Source of the DNA: Antarctobacter aquimaris
GTDB taxonomy: Bacteria; Pseudomonadota; Alphaproteobacteria; Rhodobacterales; Rhodobacteraceae
Assembly (NCBI RefSeq): GCF_900184945.1
Contig: NZ_FXYF01000029.1
Span: 1 to 32,619, forward strand
Length of the DNA: 32,619 nucleotides
Reading direction: 5' to 3'
Positions 8,833-19,324 of the stretch are shown here, piece after piece. The translations under genes were made by a program, and so were the position numbers. Every line of letters begins with the position of its first letter. The stretch's first letter is position 1. A model generated the notes under the pieces. That model made no database searches and had not been told where the DNA came from. It saw only the letters and a program-made list of their open reading frames with translations.

Positions 8833-9648
8833 CTACTTGACCGCGCCGGCCGTCATGCCGCGCGTGAAATGTTTCTGGATCAGCAGCGCCATGATGAAGA
8901 TCGGCACCGTGATCATGACGCCCGCCGCGCTCATCAGCTCCCACAGGTCGCCGCGTTCGGTGCGAAAGCTGACCAGGCCCACGGGCAGGGTCACCGCATC
9001 GCGGCGCGACAGGATCAGCGCAAACAGGAACTCGTTCCACGTCAGGATGAAGCAGAAGATCGACGAGGTCAGGATGCCGGGCGCGGCCATCGGCAGGACG
9101 ATGTCCTTGATGACGCGCAGGCGTGAGGCACCGTCGATCATCGCGGCCTCCTCGCTGTCGGTCGGGATGGCGTCGATGAACCCCTTGATCATCCAGATCA
9201 CGAAAGGCGTCACGATCGCCAGGTTGACGATGATCAGCGCGATCCGCGTATCGAGCAGGCCAAGACTTCGGAACATCAGGAAGAACGGCAGCACGATCAC
9301 CACAGCCGGGATGAACTGCGTCGACAGCACGAGGAAGAACAGGAACTTGCGCCCCCGCACCCGGAACCGCGAGAACGAGTAGGCCGCCAGCGACGCGCAG
9401 GGCACCGCGATAGCCACCGTGACCGTGGCCACGACCACGGAGTTCATCACCATGCTGCCCAGGTTCCACGGGTCCGAAAACACCGTGACAAAGTTCTGCA
9501 ACGTCGGGGCAAAGTTCAGCGACAGCGAATAGGCGTCGCGCGGCTGCTTGAAGGCGGTCAGGAACATCCAGGAAATCGGAAACAGCACCACCACCGAGAT
9601 CAGGACCAGAAGGGCGCGTTCCCCCCACCATGCGACATGCTTGTTCAT
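8833..9648 (-). CDS. CUT1 ABC transporter permease (MalG-like)
   Basis: A 271-residue inner-membrane permease with about six predicted hydrophobic segments, starting with one right after a short basic N-terminus. The conserved cytoplasmic loop that docks the ATPase is EEAAMIDGASRLRVI followed by LPMAAPG. The ending is typical for MalG-type proteins (short tail with RGMTAGAVK). Start ATG at 9648 overlaps the stop of the first permease as ATGA, so the two are coupled. Confidence 0.94.
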   Translation of the reverse strand: MNKHVAWWGERALLVLISVVVLFPISWMFLTAFKQPRDAYSLSLNFAPTLQNFVTVFSDPWNLGSMVMNSVVVATVTVAIAVPCASLAAYSFSRFRVRGRKFLFFLVLSTQFIPAVVIVLPFFLMFRSLGLLDTRIALIIVNLAIVTPFVIWMIKGFIDAIPTDSEEAAMIDGASRLRVIKDIVLPMAAPGILTSSIFCFILTWNEFLFALILSRRDAVTLPVGLVSFRTERGDLWELMSAAGVMITVPIFIMALLIQKHFTRGMTAGAVK

Positions 9649-10529
9649 GCGGTGGCCATCTTTCTTTCACTCAGAAGCATCCGGACGTACCAGGTGGAAA
9701 TGATCATCATGATCGCCGTCAGGATCCAGGCCAGCGCCGCGGCATAGCCCATGTCGAACCACTTGAACCCGACGTTGAAGATGAAGAAGGCCAGCGTTTC
9801 GGTCGAGGTGCCCGGCCCGCCGCCGGTCAGGGTGACGACCTGGTCGAACATCTTCAGCGCAAAGATGGTCTTCAGCACCGCCGTCACCAGCAGAACGCCC
9901 TTCATCTGCGGCAGGATGATGCCGAAGACGATGCGCAGGTTGGACGCGCCGTCGATGCGGGCGGCCTCTTCGGTTTCGCGCGGGATGGATGCCAGACCGC
10001 CCAGGCACATGAAGGTCATGTAGGGCGCCCAGTGCCAGACATCGGTGATCACCAGGATCGCCATGGCCAGGTCCGGATCGGCCAGCCAGGGGGTGCCTTC
10101 CAGCGCCGGGAACACCGCGCCGATCCCCTTGGCCAGCACGCCGAATTCGGGGTTGAACATGAAGCGGTAGCTGACGCCGATCAGCGCGGGGCTCATGGCG
10201 AAGGGCAGGATCAGGATGACGCGGGTAAAGGTGTGCATCCGCCCCTTGCGGCGCAGCAACAGCGCCAGCGACATCGACAGCACCAGGGTCAGGATCACGC
10301 TGGTCACCACGAAGATCGTCGTCACCCAGAGCGAATTCTGGAAACCGCTTTCGGTGGCGGCGTGCAGGTAGTTCTCGATGCCGACGAAATCACCGGGCCT
10401 GCGCTGCTTGGTCAGATCCCATTCCCGGAACGAGGTCACGAAGGAATAGGCCAGCGGATAGATCGTCGTGGCAAGCACGATGACAAAAGCCGGGACCAGC
10501 AGCACATAGGCGAACGTGCGCTCTTTCAC
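9645..10529 (-). CDS. CUT1 ABC transporter permease (MalF-like)
   Basis: A 294-residue inner-membrane permease. I chose the GTG at 10529 as start because a strong GGAGGT ribosome binding site lies 7 bases upstream and the protein then begins VKERTFAYV directly before the first membrane helix; upstream extension would add a proline-rich stretch without family character. Six hydrophobic segments are visible, and the ATPase-docking loop is EEAARIDGASNLRIV then LPQMKG. It pairs with the MalG-like protein to form the membrane pore. Confidence 0.93.
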   Translation of the reverse strand: MKERTFAYVLLVPAFVIVLATTIYPLAYSFVTSFREWDLTKQRRPGDFVGIENYLHAATESGFQNSLWVTTIFVVTSVILTLVLSMSLALLLRRKGRMHTFTRVILILPFAMSPALIGVSYRFMFNPEFGVLAKGIGAVFPALEGTPWLADPDLAMAILVITDVWHWAPYMTFMCLGGLASIPRETEEAARIDGASNLRIVFGIILPQMKGVLLVTAVLKTIFALKMFDQVVTLTGGGPGTSTETLAFFIFNVGFKWFDMGYAAALAWILTAIMMIISTWYVRMLLSERKMATA

Positions 10530-10576
10530 GGGCGATACCTCCGGGGTCGGGATGTGGCTGGATGGGGAAGCGTGAC

Positions 10577-10606
10577 CGGGCGGGATGCACGGACGCACCC
10601 CGCCCC
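10577..10606 (-). terminator. Stem-loop between binding-protein and permease genes (possible attenuator)
   Basis: GGGCGGG at 10578-10584 pairs perfectly with CCCGCCC at 10599-10605 around a 14-base loop. It sits 12 bp after the binding-protein stop codon and before the permease ribosome binding site. There is no U-run, so full termination is unlikely. Such hairpins commonly protect the abundant binding-protein mRNA in ABC operons; that role here is inference. Confidence 0.4.
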
Positions 10607-10617
10607 GTCGTGCGCGC

Positions 10618-11895
10618 TCAGCGGATGGCGGCGATTTCCGCCGCGGCCTTGTCGAGCGCCGCCCTGGTGTCGGTCATCTCGCCCGAGGCCAGGCTCGAGA
10701 TCGCCGTTTCGAGGATCTCGGCGATCCTCGGCCAGTTGTCGCCAAAGTCGATACCCTCGGCGGTGGCCAGCGCATCGGCCGCCGACTGGTGCATGCCGCC
10801 CCAGCGGGCGTTGACCTCGGGGTCACGCAGGTTGGACATATGCACCGCCACGACCTCGTTCAGCGCGGGGTCCAGCAGCACGTCGCGTTCCAGCGCCGGA
10901 TCGGTCAGCCAACCGAGGAATTCCGCCGCCGCGTCCTTGGCATCGGATCCGTCGGTGACACCGAAGATCCAGGTGTTGGTGTAGGTGGTGCGGTCCGCCC
11001 CGGCCACCGAGGGCAGCGCGGTAAAGCCGACCTGCTCGGCCGTCAGCTTGGACTGCTCGGGGTCGGTCAGCTGCGAGCGCACCCACCACCAGACCGGCAG
11101 CATCGCGGAATTGCCCTGCTTGAAGCTGTTGACCGCGTCCTGTTCCACGAACACGGCCGACCCGGCCGGCGCGATCTCGTCGTTGCGCAGAAAGCCGATG
11201 TACATGTCGGTGGCCGCGACACCGGCGTCCGAGTTGAAGATCGGCGTGCCGTCGGCATCGAACAGGTCGCCGCCCTTGCCCCACAGCAGGTTCATCCAGA
11301 CCATCAGATTCTGGCCGTTCAGCTTGCCATAAGGCAGCGCCACGCCGGAGACATCGCCGTTGCCCTGCAGCGCCTTGGCGGCGGTCACCATCTCTTCCCA
11401 GGTCTGCGGCGGGGTCACGCCGGCGGCCTCGAACAGGTCCTTGCGGTAGAACAGCAGCTGCACGTGGCCGCGCACCGGCAGGCCGACCAGTTCGCCGTCC
11501 AGCATGCCATGGCGCAGGTGCGCCTTGGGGAAATCGCCCAGGTCGGTGCCCTGCGCGGCGACCTCCTCGGTGATCGGCTGCAGCAGCATCCGCAGGGACG
11601 GCACCCACTGGTCCATCACCGACACCACGTCATAGTCGCCGCCGCCGGCGACCATCTCGGTGGTCAGCGCCTCTTTCATGTTGGGGAAGGGCACGTAGTC
11701 GTAGACCACGTCGATCCCGGTCGCCTCTTCGAACGCTTCAAGCCGCGCCTCGTGCGCCTCGAACTGGCTCGACTTCACGGCAAGCACGTTCACGGTCTGG
11801 CCCGAATAGGGCTTTCCCTCGGTCGCTTCCCAGGCAAGGGCCTGGGCGCCCCACAGCGAAATGGCGATCGCAAGGGTGCTGGAGATGGTTCTCAT
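10618..11895 (-). CDS. ABC transporter substrate-binding protein, family 1 (CUT1 sugar type)
   Basis: A 425-residue periplasmic binding protein. The N-terminus is a clear signal peptide (MRTISSTLAIAISLWG, cleavage after AQALA). The mature protein has the family-1 pattern: NVLAVKSSQFEAHEARLEAFEEATGI-like first lobe, a YDVVSVMDQWVPSL segment, and a TNTWIFGVTDGS strand of the second lobe. ATG at 11895 has GGGAGG as ribosome binding site. As first gene of the operon it lies next to the divergent GntR regulator gene, so its promoter should be in 11896-12038. The ligand is unknown; the downstream enzymes suggest a sugar acid or a conjugate of one. Confidence 0.93.
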   Translation of the reverse strand: MRTISSTLAIAISLWGAQALAWEATEGKPYSGQTVNVLAVKSSQFEAHEARLEAFEEATGIDVVYDYVPFPNMKEALTTEMVAGGGDYDVVSVMDQWVPSLRMLLQPITEEVAAQGTDLGDFPKAHLRHGMLDGELVGLPVRGHVQLLFYRKDLFEAAGVTPPQTWEEMVTAAKALQGNGDVSGVALPYGKLNGQNLMVWMNLLWGKGGDLFDADGTPIFNSDAGVAATDMYIGFLRNDEIAPAGSAVFVEQDAVNSFKQGNSAMLPVWWWVRSQLTDPEQSKLTAEQVGFTALPSVAGADRTTYTNTWIFGVTDGSDAKDAAAEFLGWLTDPALERDVLLDPALNEVVAVHMSNLRDPEVNARWGGMHQSAADALATAEGIDFGDNWPRIAEILETAISSLASGEMTDTRAALDKAAAEIAAIR

Positions 11896-11945
11896 GTCGT
11901 CCTCCCGTTGGTTTCGGAGACCTTACGCAGAGGCAGATTGGCTCG

Positions 11946-11968
11946 TCAATAATATTATCAATAATATT
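11946..11968. promoter_or_regulatory. AT-rich palindrome and direct repeat in divergent promoter region (candidate GntR operator)
   Basis: Two copies of TCAATAATATT occur at 11946-11956 and 11958-11968, a 12-bp step. They also create a perfect inverted repeat, AATATTAT-CA-ATAATATT, at 11951-11968. The site is almost pure A/T in a GC-rich background. It lies 51 bp before the binding-protein start and 71 bp before the regulator start, in the only region where both divergent promoters can be. Candidate operator for the adjacent GntR protein; binding is inferred. Confidence 0.55.
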
Positions 11969-12038
11969 GCATGACACCTTCGGACGGGCCGTGATATACG
12001 GGCTGCAAAGGATATTCGGCAGGCAACGGAGCGACGCG

Positions 12039-12692
12039 ATGCAGGAGAACTTGGCCAAGGAGCTGGAGAACGACATCATCTTCGGTCTCTACGCGCCCGG
12101 CGCACGGATCATCGAGGACCGCGTCATGGAGCGCTACGACGCCAAGCGCCACGCCGTCCGCAATGCCTTTGCGGTGCTCGAATCGCGGGGGCTGGTGATG
12201 CGCAGGCCCAATCGCGGCGTCGAGGTGGTGGAGTTCACTCCGGACGAGGTCGACGCGCTGTACGACGTGCGGATCATCCTTGAAACCGCCGCGGCCGAGC
12301 GCACGCCCCTGCCCTGCCCGGCCGAGCTGACCGACCGGCTGGAGGACATCGCCCGCCGGCACGCCGAAGCGGTGACAAACAAGGACTATCGCGCCGTGTT
12401 CTGGCTGAACCAGGAGTTCCACGAGGTGCAGTATTCCTGCTGCGGCAACGCGCGGCTGGCCGAGCTGATCGGCCACCACGCCCGCACCGCGCAGCCGATC
12501 CGCGTGGTGAAATACGACGACGACGCCCACATGAAGACCATCGTGGCGCAGCACTTCGACATCATCGCCGCGATGCGCGGCACCTCGACCGAGGCGCTCG
12601 TCGCCGCCGTCCGCGCCCACCTGCCCGCCTCCGCGGAGGCCTACCGCACCCTCTACGAACGGCGCTTCGGCGCGCGGGCGGCGACGGCTTGA
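12039..12692 (+). CDS. GntR-family transcriptional regulator with FCD domain
   Basis: A 217-residue regulator. The N-terminal winged helix covers about residues 5-75 with the pattern GLYAPGARIIEDRVMERY, then KRHAVRNAFAVLESRGLV and the wing RRPNRGVEVVEF. The C-terminal FCD effector domain holds candidate metal/ligand residues in LYDVRIILE, FHEVQYSCCG and a late QHFDIIAAMR histidine. I chose ATG 12039 with GGAG upstream; a longer TTG start at 11967 would place coding sequence inside the palindrome and is unlikely. Being divergent from the ten-gene operon, it most likely controls that operon in response to the substrate or an intermediate. Confidence 0.9.
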   Translation: MQENLAKELENDIIFGLYAPGARIIEDRVMERYDAKRHAVRNAFAVLESRGLVMRRPNRGVEVVEFTPDEVDALYDVRIILETAAAERTPLPCPAELTDRLEDIARRHAEAVTNKDYRAVFWLNQEFHEVQYSCCGNARLAELIGHHARTAQPIRVVKYDDDAHMKTIVAQHFDIIAAMRGTSTEALVAAVRAHLPASAEAYRTLYERRFGARAATA

Positions 12693-12817
12693 GGCTTGCC
12701 GCCCCCCCTCGGCAAAGACGCGCTTCGGGAGTTTGCAAGCGGCGGTTGGCGGCAGATTGCACTTCAATACCACTTGGGGGGCGGCAAGTCCGCTGACGCG
12801 ACGCACCGTGAAGCCCG

Positions 12818-13786
12818 TCAGAAACGTTTGCCTTTCGCGCAGATCCTCTGAACGAAGGTCGCAAGGTTGGGGTCGCACAGGACCTGGGGTTCGGGCGAAA
12901 ACAAGCCCTGCGGCCCGGCCTTGAGCATCCAGCCGATCAGCATTTCTGCGTCGACGCCCATTTCGGTCAGATATTCCGCGATCAGGCCGTAGAACGGGTG
13001 ATCGTCCGGCAGCGGCAGGCCGTCGCGAGTCGACAGGCGATGAAACCCGAAGTCGTTCCGGACATCGGCCCAGACCGTCCGCTCGACGCCGCCAGCAAAG
13101 ACCAGCGGGCAGGCCGAGTAGCAATTGCCGGTCAGGACGGTCTCAATGCCCCGTACCCTTATTTCGCGACCGGTCTGCATGGCATCCTTGACGCTGCCGC
13201 CGCCGCTGCCGAGTGCAATCAGGGTGACATCCGGATGTTGGGCCAGAAACGCGCTGAACCTTTCGAAAAAGCCAAGGTCGATGTCGCCGTAGACCGTCAT
13301 GCCGCTACCTTCAGCCGCGAATTCCGCTTCGGGGGTCGGGTTGTCGATATAGGCCGTGGCGGCAACCATTGTGCCTACGCAATCCAGGTTCCATTTCCCT
13401 ATCCGATCGGCCTCGGTGGCCGACACGGCCCATTTCGCTTCGCCCACCCAGTTGCCAAGCGATGCGCCGATTTCGACGGCTTCGTAGCCATCGAGGCTTT
13501 CGGTTATCGGGGGGAGGTCGGTCCGGATCAACTCCCGCACGGCATCGGCACGGCCCAGCATCCGCCCCAGGATCGCGCATCTGTGCCTTTCAACATCCGC
13601 GAAGATCCCGATCATGCCGACAGCCTGCTGAACAGAGGACGTTCCGGATTTCTTCAAACCGTACTCGACGTAGGCGTCTGCTTGCTTCTCTACCGCGGCA
13701 ATTTCCGCGTTCCAGTCCTCGGCAAGCGCGGCTGTGCCGGCACAGAACCCGAAACAGACGGAAAGACAGGTCAAAAATCGCTTCAT
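12818..13786 (-). CDS. Periplasmic ClpP/crotonase-fold protein (COG3904-like)
   Basis: A 322-residue exported protein. The signal peptide is MKRFLTCLSVCFGFCAG with cleavage after AALA. The second half has the fold of secreted ClpP-like serine hydrolases: a GSGGGSV loop near 193-198, the putative nucleophile in NCYSACPLVFAGG (Ser224 in CYSAC), and a histidine in FGFHR (His249). The ATG at 13786 has a GGGGA-type binding site. It follows uvrB in the same direction after 96 bp. The substrate is unknown. The first half (residues 25-160) has no motif I recognise and several cysteines that could pair in the periplasm. Confidence 0.75.
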   Translation of the reverse strand: MKRFLTCLSVCFGFCAGTAALAEDWNAEIAAVEKQADAYVEYGLKKSGTSSVQQAVGMIGIFADVERHRCAILGRMLGRADAVRELIRTDLPPITESLDGYEAVEIGASLGNWVGEAKWAVSATEADRIGKWNLDCVGTMVAATAYIDNPTPEAEFAAEGSGMTVYGDIDLGFFERFSAFLAQHPDVTLIALGSGGGSVKDAMQTGREIRVRGIETVLTGNCYSACPLVFAGGVERTVWADVRNDFGFHRLSTRDGLPLPDDHPFYGLIAEYLTEMGVDAEMLIGWMLKAGPQGLFSPEPQVLCDPNLATFVQRICAKGKRF

Positions 13787-13882
13787 GTCATTTTCCCCAA
13801 ACAGGTCCCGAGCGGTCAGTCGCCGCGCGGGTTTAATGGACTTGTCCTGGAATGATTGGTGCCCGGCGTCGAAAGGCAACGA

Positions 13883-16078
<2,196 letters not shown>

Positions 16079-16262
16079 GAGCGACTCCTTCGAGACCCAT
16101 GAATGTGGCATCGGGCCCCGTCAATGCAAGCGACCATCGCCCGCACCGGACCTTCTGCCGCCACAAGGCCCCGACATCTACGCGGCCGACGTTTCGGAAA
16201 TGTCACGCGCTCGACAGGCGTGGACGGGCTTTCTGCATGACCCTTGTACCGGAACCAATACT

Positions 16263-16277
16263 ACAACTATAAGTTGT
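16263..16277. promoter_or_regulatory. Perfect inverted repeat ACAACT-ATA-AGTTGT upstream of unknown gene
   Basis: Six-base arms flank ATA. The palindrome includes TATAAG, which could be a -10 box with TTGTAC as a weak -35 18 bases upstream (plus strand). It lies 64 bp before the start of the unknown gene at 16342 and in the divergent space with uvrB. A repressor site over the promoter is plausible; no direct evidence. Confidence 0.35.
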
Positions 16278-16341
16278 TGTCCTGTGTATGTCGACGAGTC
16301 ACCATCACCGGCAAACTCGCCACTCGGGAAAGGGCAACGCC

Positions 16342-16791
16342 ATGCGGCCGACCTTGGAAGCCGAAATGGAGGTCAACCTTCGCGTTGACGGCGCACGGGG
16401 CCATGTGGTGTTGACGGTCTGGCGATTCAGCGATGGCCGACGCTTGCTGTGCGGCCGCCCCGAGGGATACCTGGGGCGCGAGGATCTGATCCGCGCCATG
16501 GAACAGCTGGTCGACCACCCGGGCATCGGGGCGGCGCTGCCGACCTTGTGGGATTTTCGCGGGTACGACTTCGCCGCCTACGGGGTTTCGGAGTTCCGAC
16601 TGCATGCCTTCATAATGCCGAAGTTCCCCGCGCGACTCGGCGTCAGGCGCGGCTATCTCGTGGACAGCGATACCGGCTACGGGACCTTGCGCATGTTCCA
16701 GGGCGCGGCCAGCGGGTTCAACTTCGAAAACCAGGACAACCTGCTGGTGTCCTACAAGCTCGAGGAACTGGTCGCCTGGCTGCTGCCCTGA
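16342..16791 (+). CDS. Hypothetical protein, about 149 residues
   Basis: The frame is open from 16288, but the ATG at 16342 has AAAGGG eight bases upstream and removes a histidine-rich leader, so it is preferred. The protein is soluble, with mixed alpha/beta pattern: an early EVNLRVDGARGHVVLTVW strand region, an ALPTLWDFRGYDF segment, and FPARLGVRRGYLVDS. The layout (strand, helix, strand with a DFR motif, helix) is reminiscent of SpoIIAA/STAS-like proteins seen in alphaproteobacteria, but this is only a resemblance. No signal peptide or membrane segment. Function unknown. Codon use matches neighbours, so it is likely real. Confidence 0.7.
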   Translation: MRPTLEAEMEVNLRVDGARGHVVLTVWRFSDGRRLLCGRPEGYLGREDLIRAMEQLVDHPGIGAALPTLWDFRGYDFAAYGVSEFRLHAFIMPKFPARLGVRRGYLVDSDTGYGTLRMFQGAASGFNFENQDNLLVSYKLEELVAWLLP

Positions 16792-16940
16792 GGATGATGT
16801 CCTGCCTGCGCATGCCTCGTGCGGCTGTGGTCGCGGCCGCCCCCTCCGGGTGATCCACCGCGCGAAATGGCCATTGCCATAACAGGGTTTTGAAATATAT
16901 CTTTTTGTTGCAAGCAGTGCCTTTGGCCGGTTCCTTCCGC

Positions 16941-16970
16941 AAAAAACCACCCCTCGCTCCCCGCGGAGGG
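16941..16970 (-). terminator. Hairpin followed by a T-run on the minus strand, no matching gene
   Basis: Read on the minus strand, CCCTCCGC and GCGAGGG can pair with one bulge around GGGGA, followed within four bases by six Ts (plus-strand A-run at 16941-16946). It has the form of an intrinsic terminator, yet no minus-strand gene precedes it. It may end a small antisense or intergenic RNA, or be chance. The whole 16792-17087 interval holds no other feature I can support apart from the ribosome binding site of the next gene. Confidence 0.3.
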
Positions 16971-17087
16971 CTATCTGCCAATGCCTGCTTGTACCGACGC
17001 GAAAAAATGTGACAAACGGCGCAGTTGCGGTTCTTGCGCCGAGGCGGCATATGGATCACGACGTCAGGCACGGACAGGAGGTGCGAC

Positions 17088-17399
17088 ATGCGGGCACGCA
17101 TTTATCAGCCAGCTAGGACAGCCATGTCTTCGGGACAGGCCAAGACCAGGACCTGGGTTCTGGACTTCGCACCGGCCAGTCCACGCTCGGTCGATCCGCT
17201 GATGGGGTGGACCTCGTCGTCGGACACGCAAAGCCAAGTCCGGCTCAGCTTTGACAGCAAGGACGCCGCGCTGGCCTATGCGCGCGAAAACGGGATCGAC
17301 GCCCAAGTGTTCGAGCCGAAGAAGCGCAAGGCCAACATCCGGCCGCGCGGCTACGCCGAGAACTTTGCCGTCGACCGGCGCATGGCGTGGACACACTGA
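17088..17399 (+). CDS. NDUFS4-family NADH dehydrogenase (complex I) accessory subunit
   Basis: A 103-residue homologue of the mitochondrial NDUFS4 subunit, found in alphaproteobacteria and attached to the peripheral arm of respiratory complex I. Typical marks are TWVLDF near residue 20, [12 protein letters not shown] in the middle, [16 protein letters not shown], and [11 protein letters not shown] before the C-terminus. ATG 17088 has an AGGAGG site 6-7 bases upstream; upstream in-frame residues lack family character. The transposon end begins only 7 bp after its TGA, and the gene is complete. Its last codons probably overlapped the start of the acetyltransferase gene before the insertion (see 24027). 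Confidence 0.9.
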   Translation: MRARIYQPARTAMSSGQAKTRTWVLDFAPASPRSVDPLMGWTSSSDTQSQVRLSFDSKDAALAYARENGIDAQVFEPKKRKANIRPRGYAENFAVDRRMAWTH

Positions 17400-17401
17400 C
17401 G

Positions 17402-17406
17402 CTGAT
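17402..17406. repeat. Left copy of probable 5-bp target duplication (CTGAT)
   Basis: CTGAT precedes the left terminal repeat and CTGAG follows the right one (24081-24085). Four of five bases match. A 5-bp duplication is what Tn7 and Tn5053-like elements make. The mismatch may be a later mutation. Confidence 0.6.
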
Positions 17407-17434
17407 TGTAAATCGGAGCAAAGTTGTCTCTGAA
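17407..17434 (+). repeat. Left terminal inverted repeat
   Basis: Begins TGTAAATCGGAGCAAAGTT and runs 28 bp. Compared with the right repeat it differs only at positions 20 and 25. Confidence 0.88.
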
Positions 17435-17446
17435 TCGGGGCAAGGA
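17430..17446 (+). repeat. Subterminal copy of the end repeat (left, transposase-binding-like)
   Basis: AATCGGGGCAAGG at 17433-17445 repeats AATCGGAGCAAAG at 17411-17423 with two changes, exactly 22 bp away. Spaced 22-bp repeats at the ends are TnsB-binding sites in Tn7-like elements. A weaker third match (AATCGGAAACGA) starts at 17532. Confidence 0.55.
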
Positions 17447-17724
17447 TTGCGCGAAGGCTTCGCGAGATCAACATTTAGCCACGCTTTGTCGCATTCGTCT
17501 ATATGTTGCGGCCGCAGTCGCTGATGTCGAAAATCGGAAACGACACCGCCGCCCTTGCAGAACAAAACGCACAGCTGCGGTGCCCCGCGTATGCGCAGGA
17601 TCGAAAGCTGCAAAACCAGCTTGACCTGCGGGCACTTCCGATCGCTCCACTACGACCCGTCGCCCGTTGTTGTGGCGTCCATCATGCCTTTTCTTGGAGT
17701 CACAGCATTCGATTTCCTGTGGCC

Positions 17725-18531
17725 TCAACTCCCTACGCGAGGAATGTGACGAAAGAAAAAGCGCGCGTGGAAGGCCGCGGCATCCTCCTCGGTGATGTAG
17801 CGCTGCAGCGCCCGGGTTCGTGGGTTCGGCAAGTCGGTTGCCGGAGTATGGCCGTTCACGACCAGCCGGCGAAGGAAGGTGACGCGGGCAAGGCCAACCC
17901 TCTTCGCGAAGGTCTCTAGCGACATCGCCGGCGGCGGCTCATCACCGAGAACCGCCGTCACCTCGTCATGGTGGACTTAGAGCGACGCATATCCATCCTT
18001 GTCAGCAAGGCGTGCGATCCGGGTGACACGCCGCTCGAGGATCGCCCGGAGGATAGGGCCGGGTGTGATCTTGAGCCTTTGCGCAGACTACGCCACAGAA
18101 CACCAGCCGTGGTGCGCCTCGCGCATGGGCTCGGCCCCCGTCAACAGCTTGTCCAGCAAAGCCCGCCCGGTGGCTGGGTTCCAGACCGCCTTCACCTGCG
18201 CATCCTCGATCTCCGGCCGCAGGATGCCGTCTGCGACCAGGAGATCGAATTGCGAACGCGAAAGGCCCATCGCCGCGCAGAAGGCCTTGGTGTCGAGCAA
18301 GGTCACGACCTGTTCGAGGATGGGCGCGGCCGCCTCCGCATCGAACACGCACCATGCGTTGGGCCGTTCCGCCTGCGGCCCAGGGATCAACCCGGCCGCA
18401 TCGAGCATCTTGCGGAGGCGCCTCTGGTCGATGACGGTGACCTCGGCGGCGGTCTTGACCGAATGCAGACGCCGCCCGAGCGCCGGCTCGCCCGGCAGGT
18501 CATCGCCGCGGCCGAGCATGTGGATCGGCAT
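17725..18531 (-). pseudogene. Remnant of a second, longer TniQ-like protein (C-terminal half, two stop codons)
   Basis: One minus-strand frame from 18531 to the TGA at 17725 encodes the C-terminal half of a TniQ-like protein, interrupted by TAG at 18088-18090 and TAA at 17977-17979. It aligns by eye with the intact TniQ of this element: RLHSVKTAAEV against RYHTVKSLARAV, RRLRKMLDAAGLIP against RLARLLEKIQLVP, and ILRAILERRVTRIARL against LFADVLEGRIEAFRR. Beyond that it has about 75 further residues with a helix-turn-helix look (FAKRVGLARVTFLRRLVVNG). The N-terminal half, with the expected zinc site, is cut off where the IS21 end begins. In Tn7-like elements longer TniQ/TnsD proteins choose the attachment site. 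This copy points toward the left end and is inactive. Confidence 0.72.
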
Positions 18532-19324
18532 GCAAGATTGACCCCCATCTTGGGGTGATCGGCATCCAAAAGTGACCCCCCTGATAATTCTGCTCAGAAG
18601 CTTCCTCTGGAACGGGAGGGAGCGGTCAGGGGATGTTGGGTGTGGAGACGATAGCGAAGATCAGGCGGGCGCATTTCGTCGAAGGCAAGTCGATCAAGCA
18701 GATCTGCCGAGAGCTGCGGTTGTCGCGGAACACGGTGCGCAAGGTCATCCGGTCTGGAGCGACCGAGTTCACCTGCGATCGCACGACACAGCCGCGCCCG
18801 AAGATCGCCCCCTGGCGATCGGATCTGGACACGATGCTGGCCGAGAATGCCCGACGGCGGAAGCGAGAACGGCTGACGTTGATCCGGATCTGCGAGGAAC
18901 TGCGCAACCAAGGCTATGACGGCAGCTATGACGCCGTGCGCCGATATGCGTCCAGTTGGTCGAAGGCGACACAGGAGGCATCGGCCAGCGCCTATGTGCC
19001 ATTGAGCTTCGATCCGGGCCAGGCCTACCAGTTCGACTGGAGCCATGAGATCGTGATCCTCGATGGCGTGACCATGATGGTCAAGGTGGCCCATGTCCGC
19101 CTGTGCCATAGCCGGATGCCGTTTGTGCGGGCCTATCCCCGAGAGACCCAGGAGATGGTGTTCGACGCCCACGACAGGGCGTTCGCCTTCTTCGGCGGCG
19201 CCTGCGCGCGGGGCATCTACGACAGCGGGAATTGTCCGCCATTGATGGTGTGGATGGCCCCACCAGCGGCATCGCGTTGTGCCAAGGTGGGTCTGTGAAA
19301 GCTCGCACCTGCGAGGAGCCATCC

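Noticed and set aside
10530-10598. Longer GTG start for the MalF-like permease
   Set aside because: The GTG at 10529 has a far better ribosome binding site, and the extra residues are proline-rich and overlap the intergenic hairpin region.
11967-12038. TTG start 24 codons upstream for the GntR regulator
   Set aside because: It would put the coding start inside the AT-rich palindrome and lacks a ribosome binding site.
17503-17919. A 138-codon plus-strand frame in the left end of the transposon
   Set aside because: No ribosome binding site and no family; it is antisense to the left tniQ-like remnant, which has recognisable homology.
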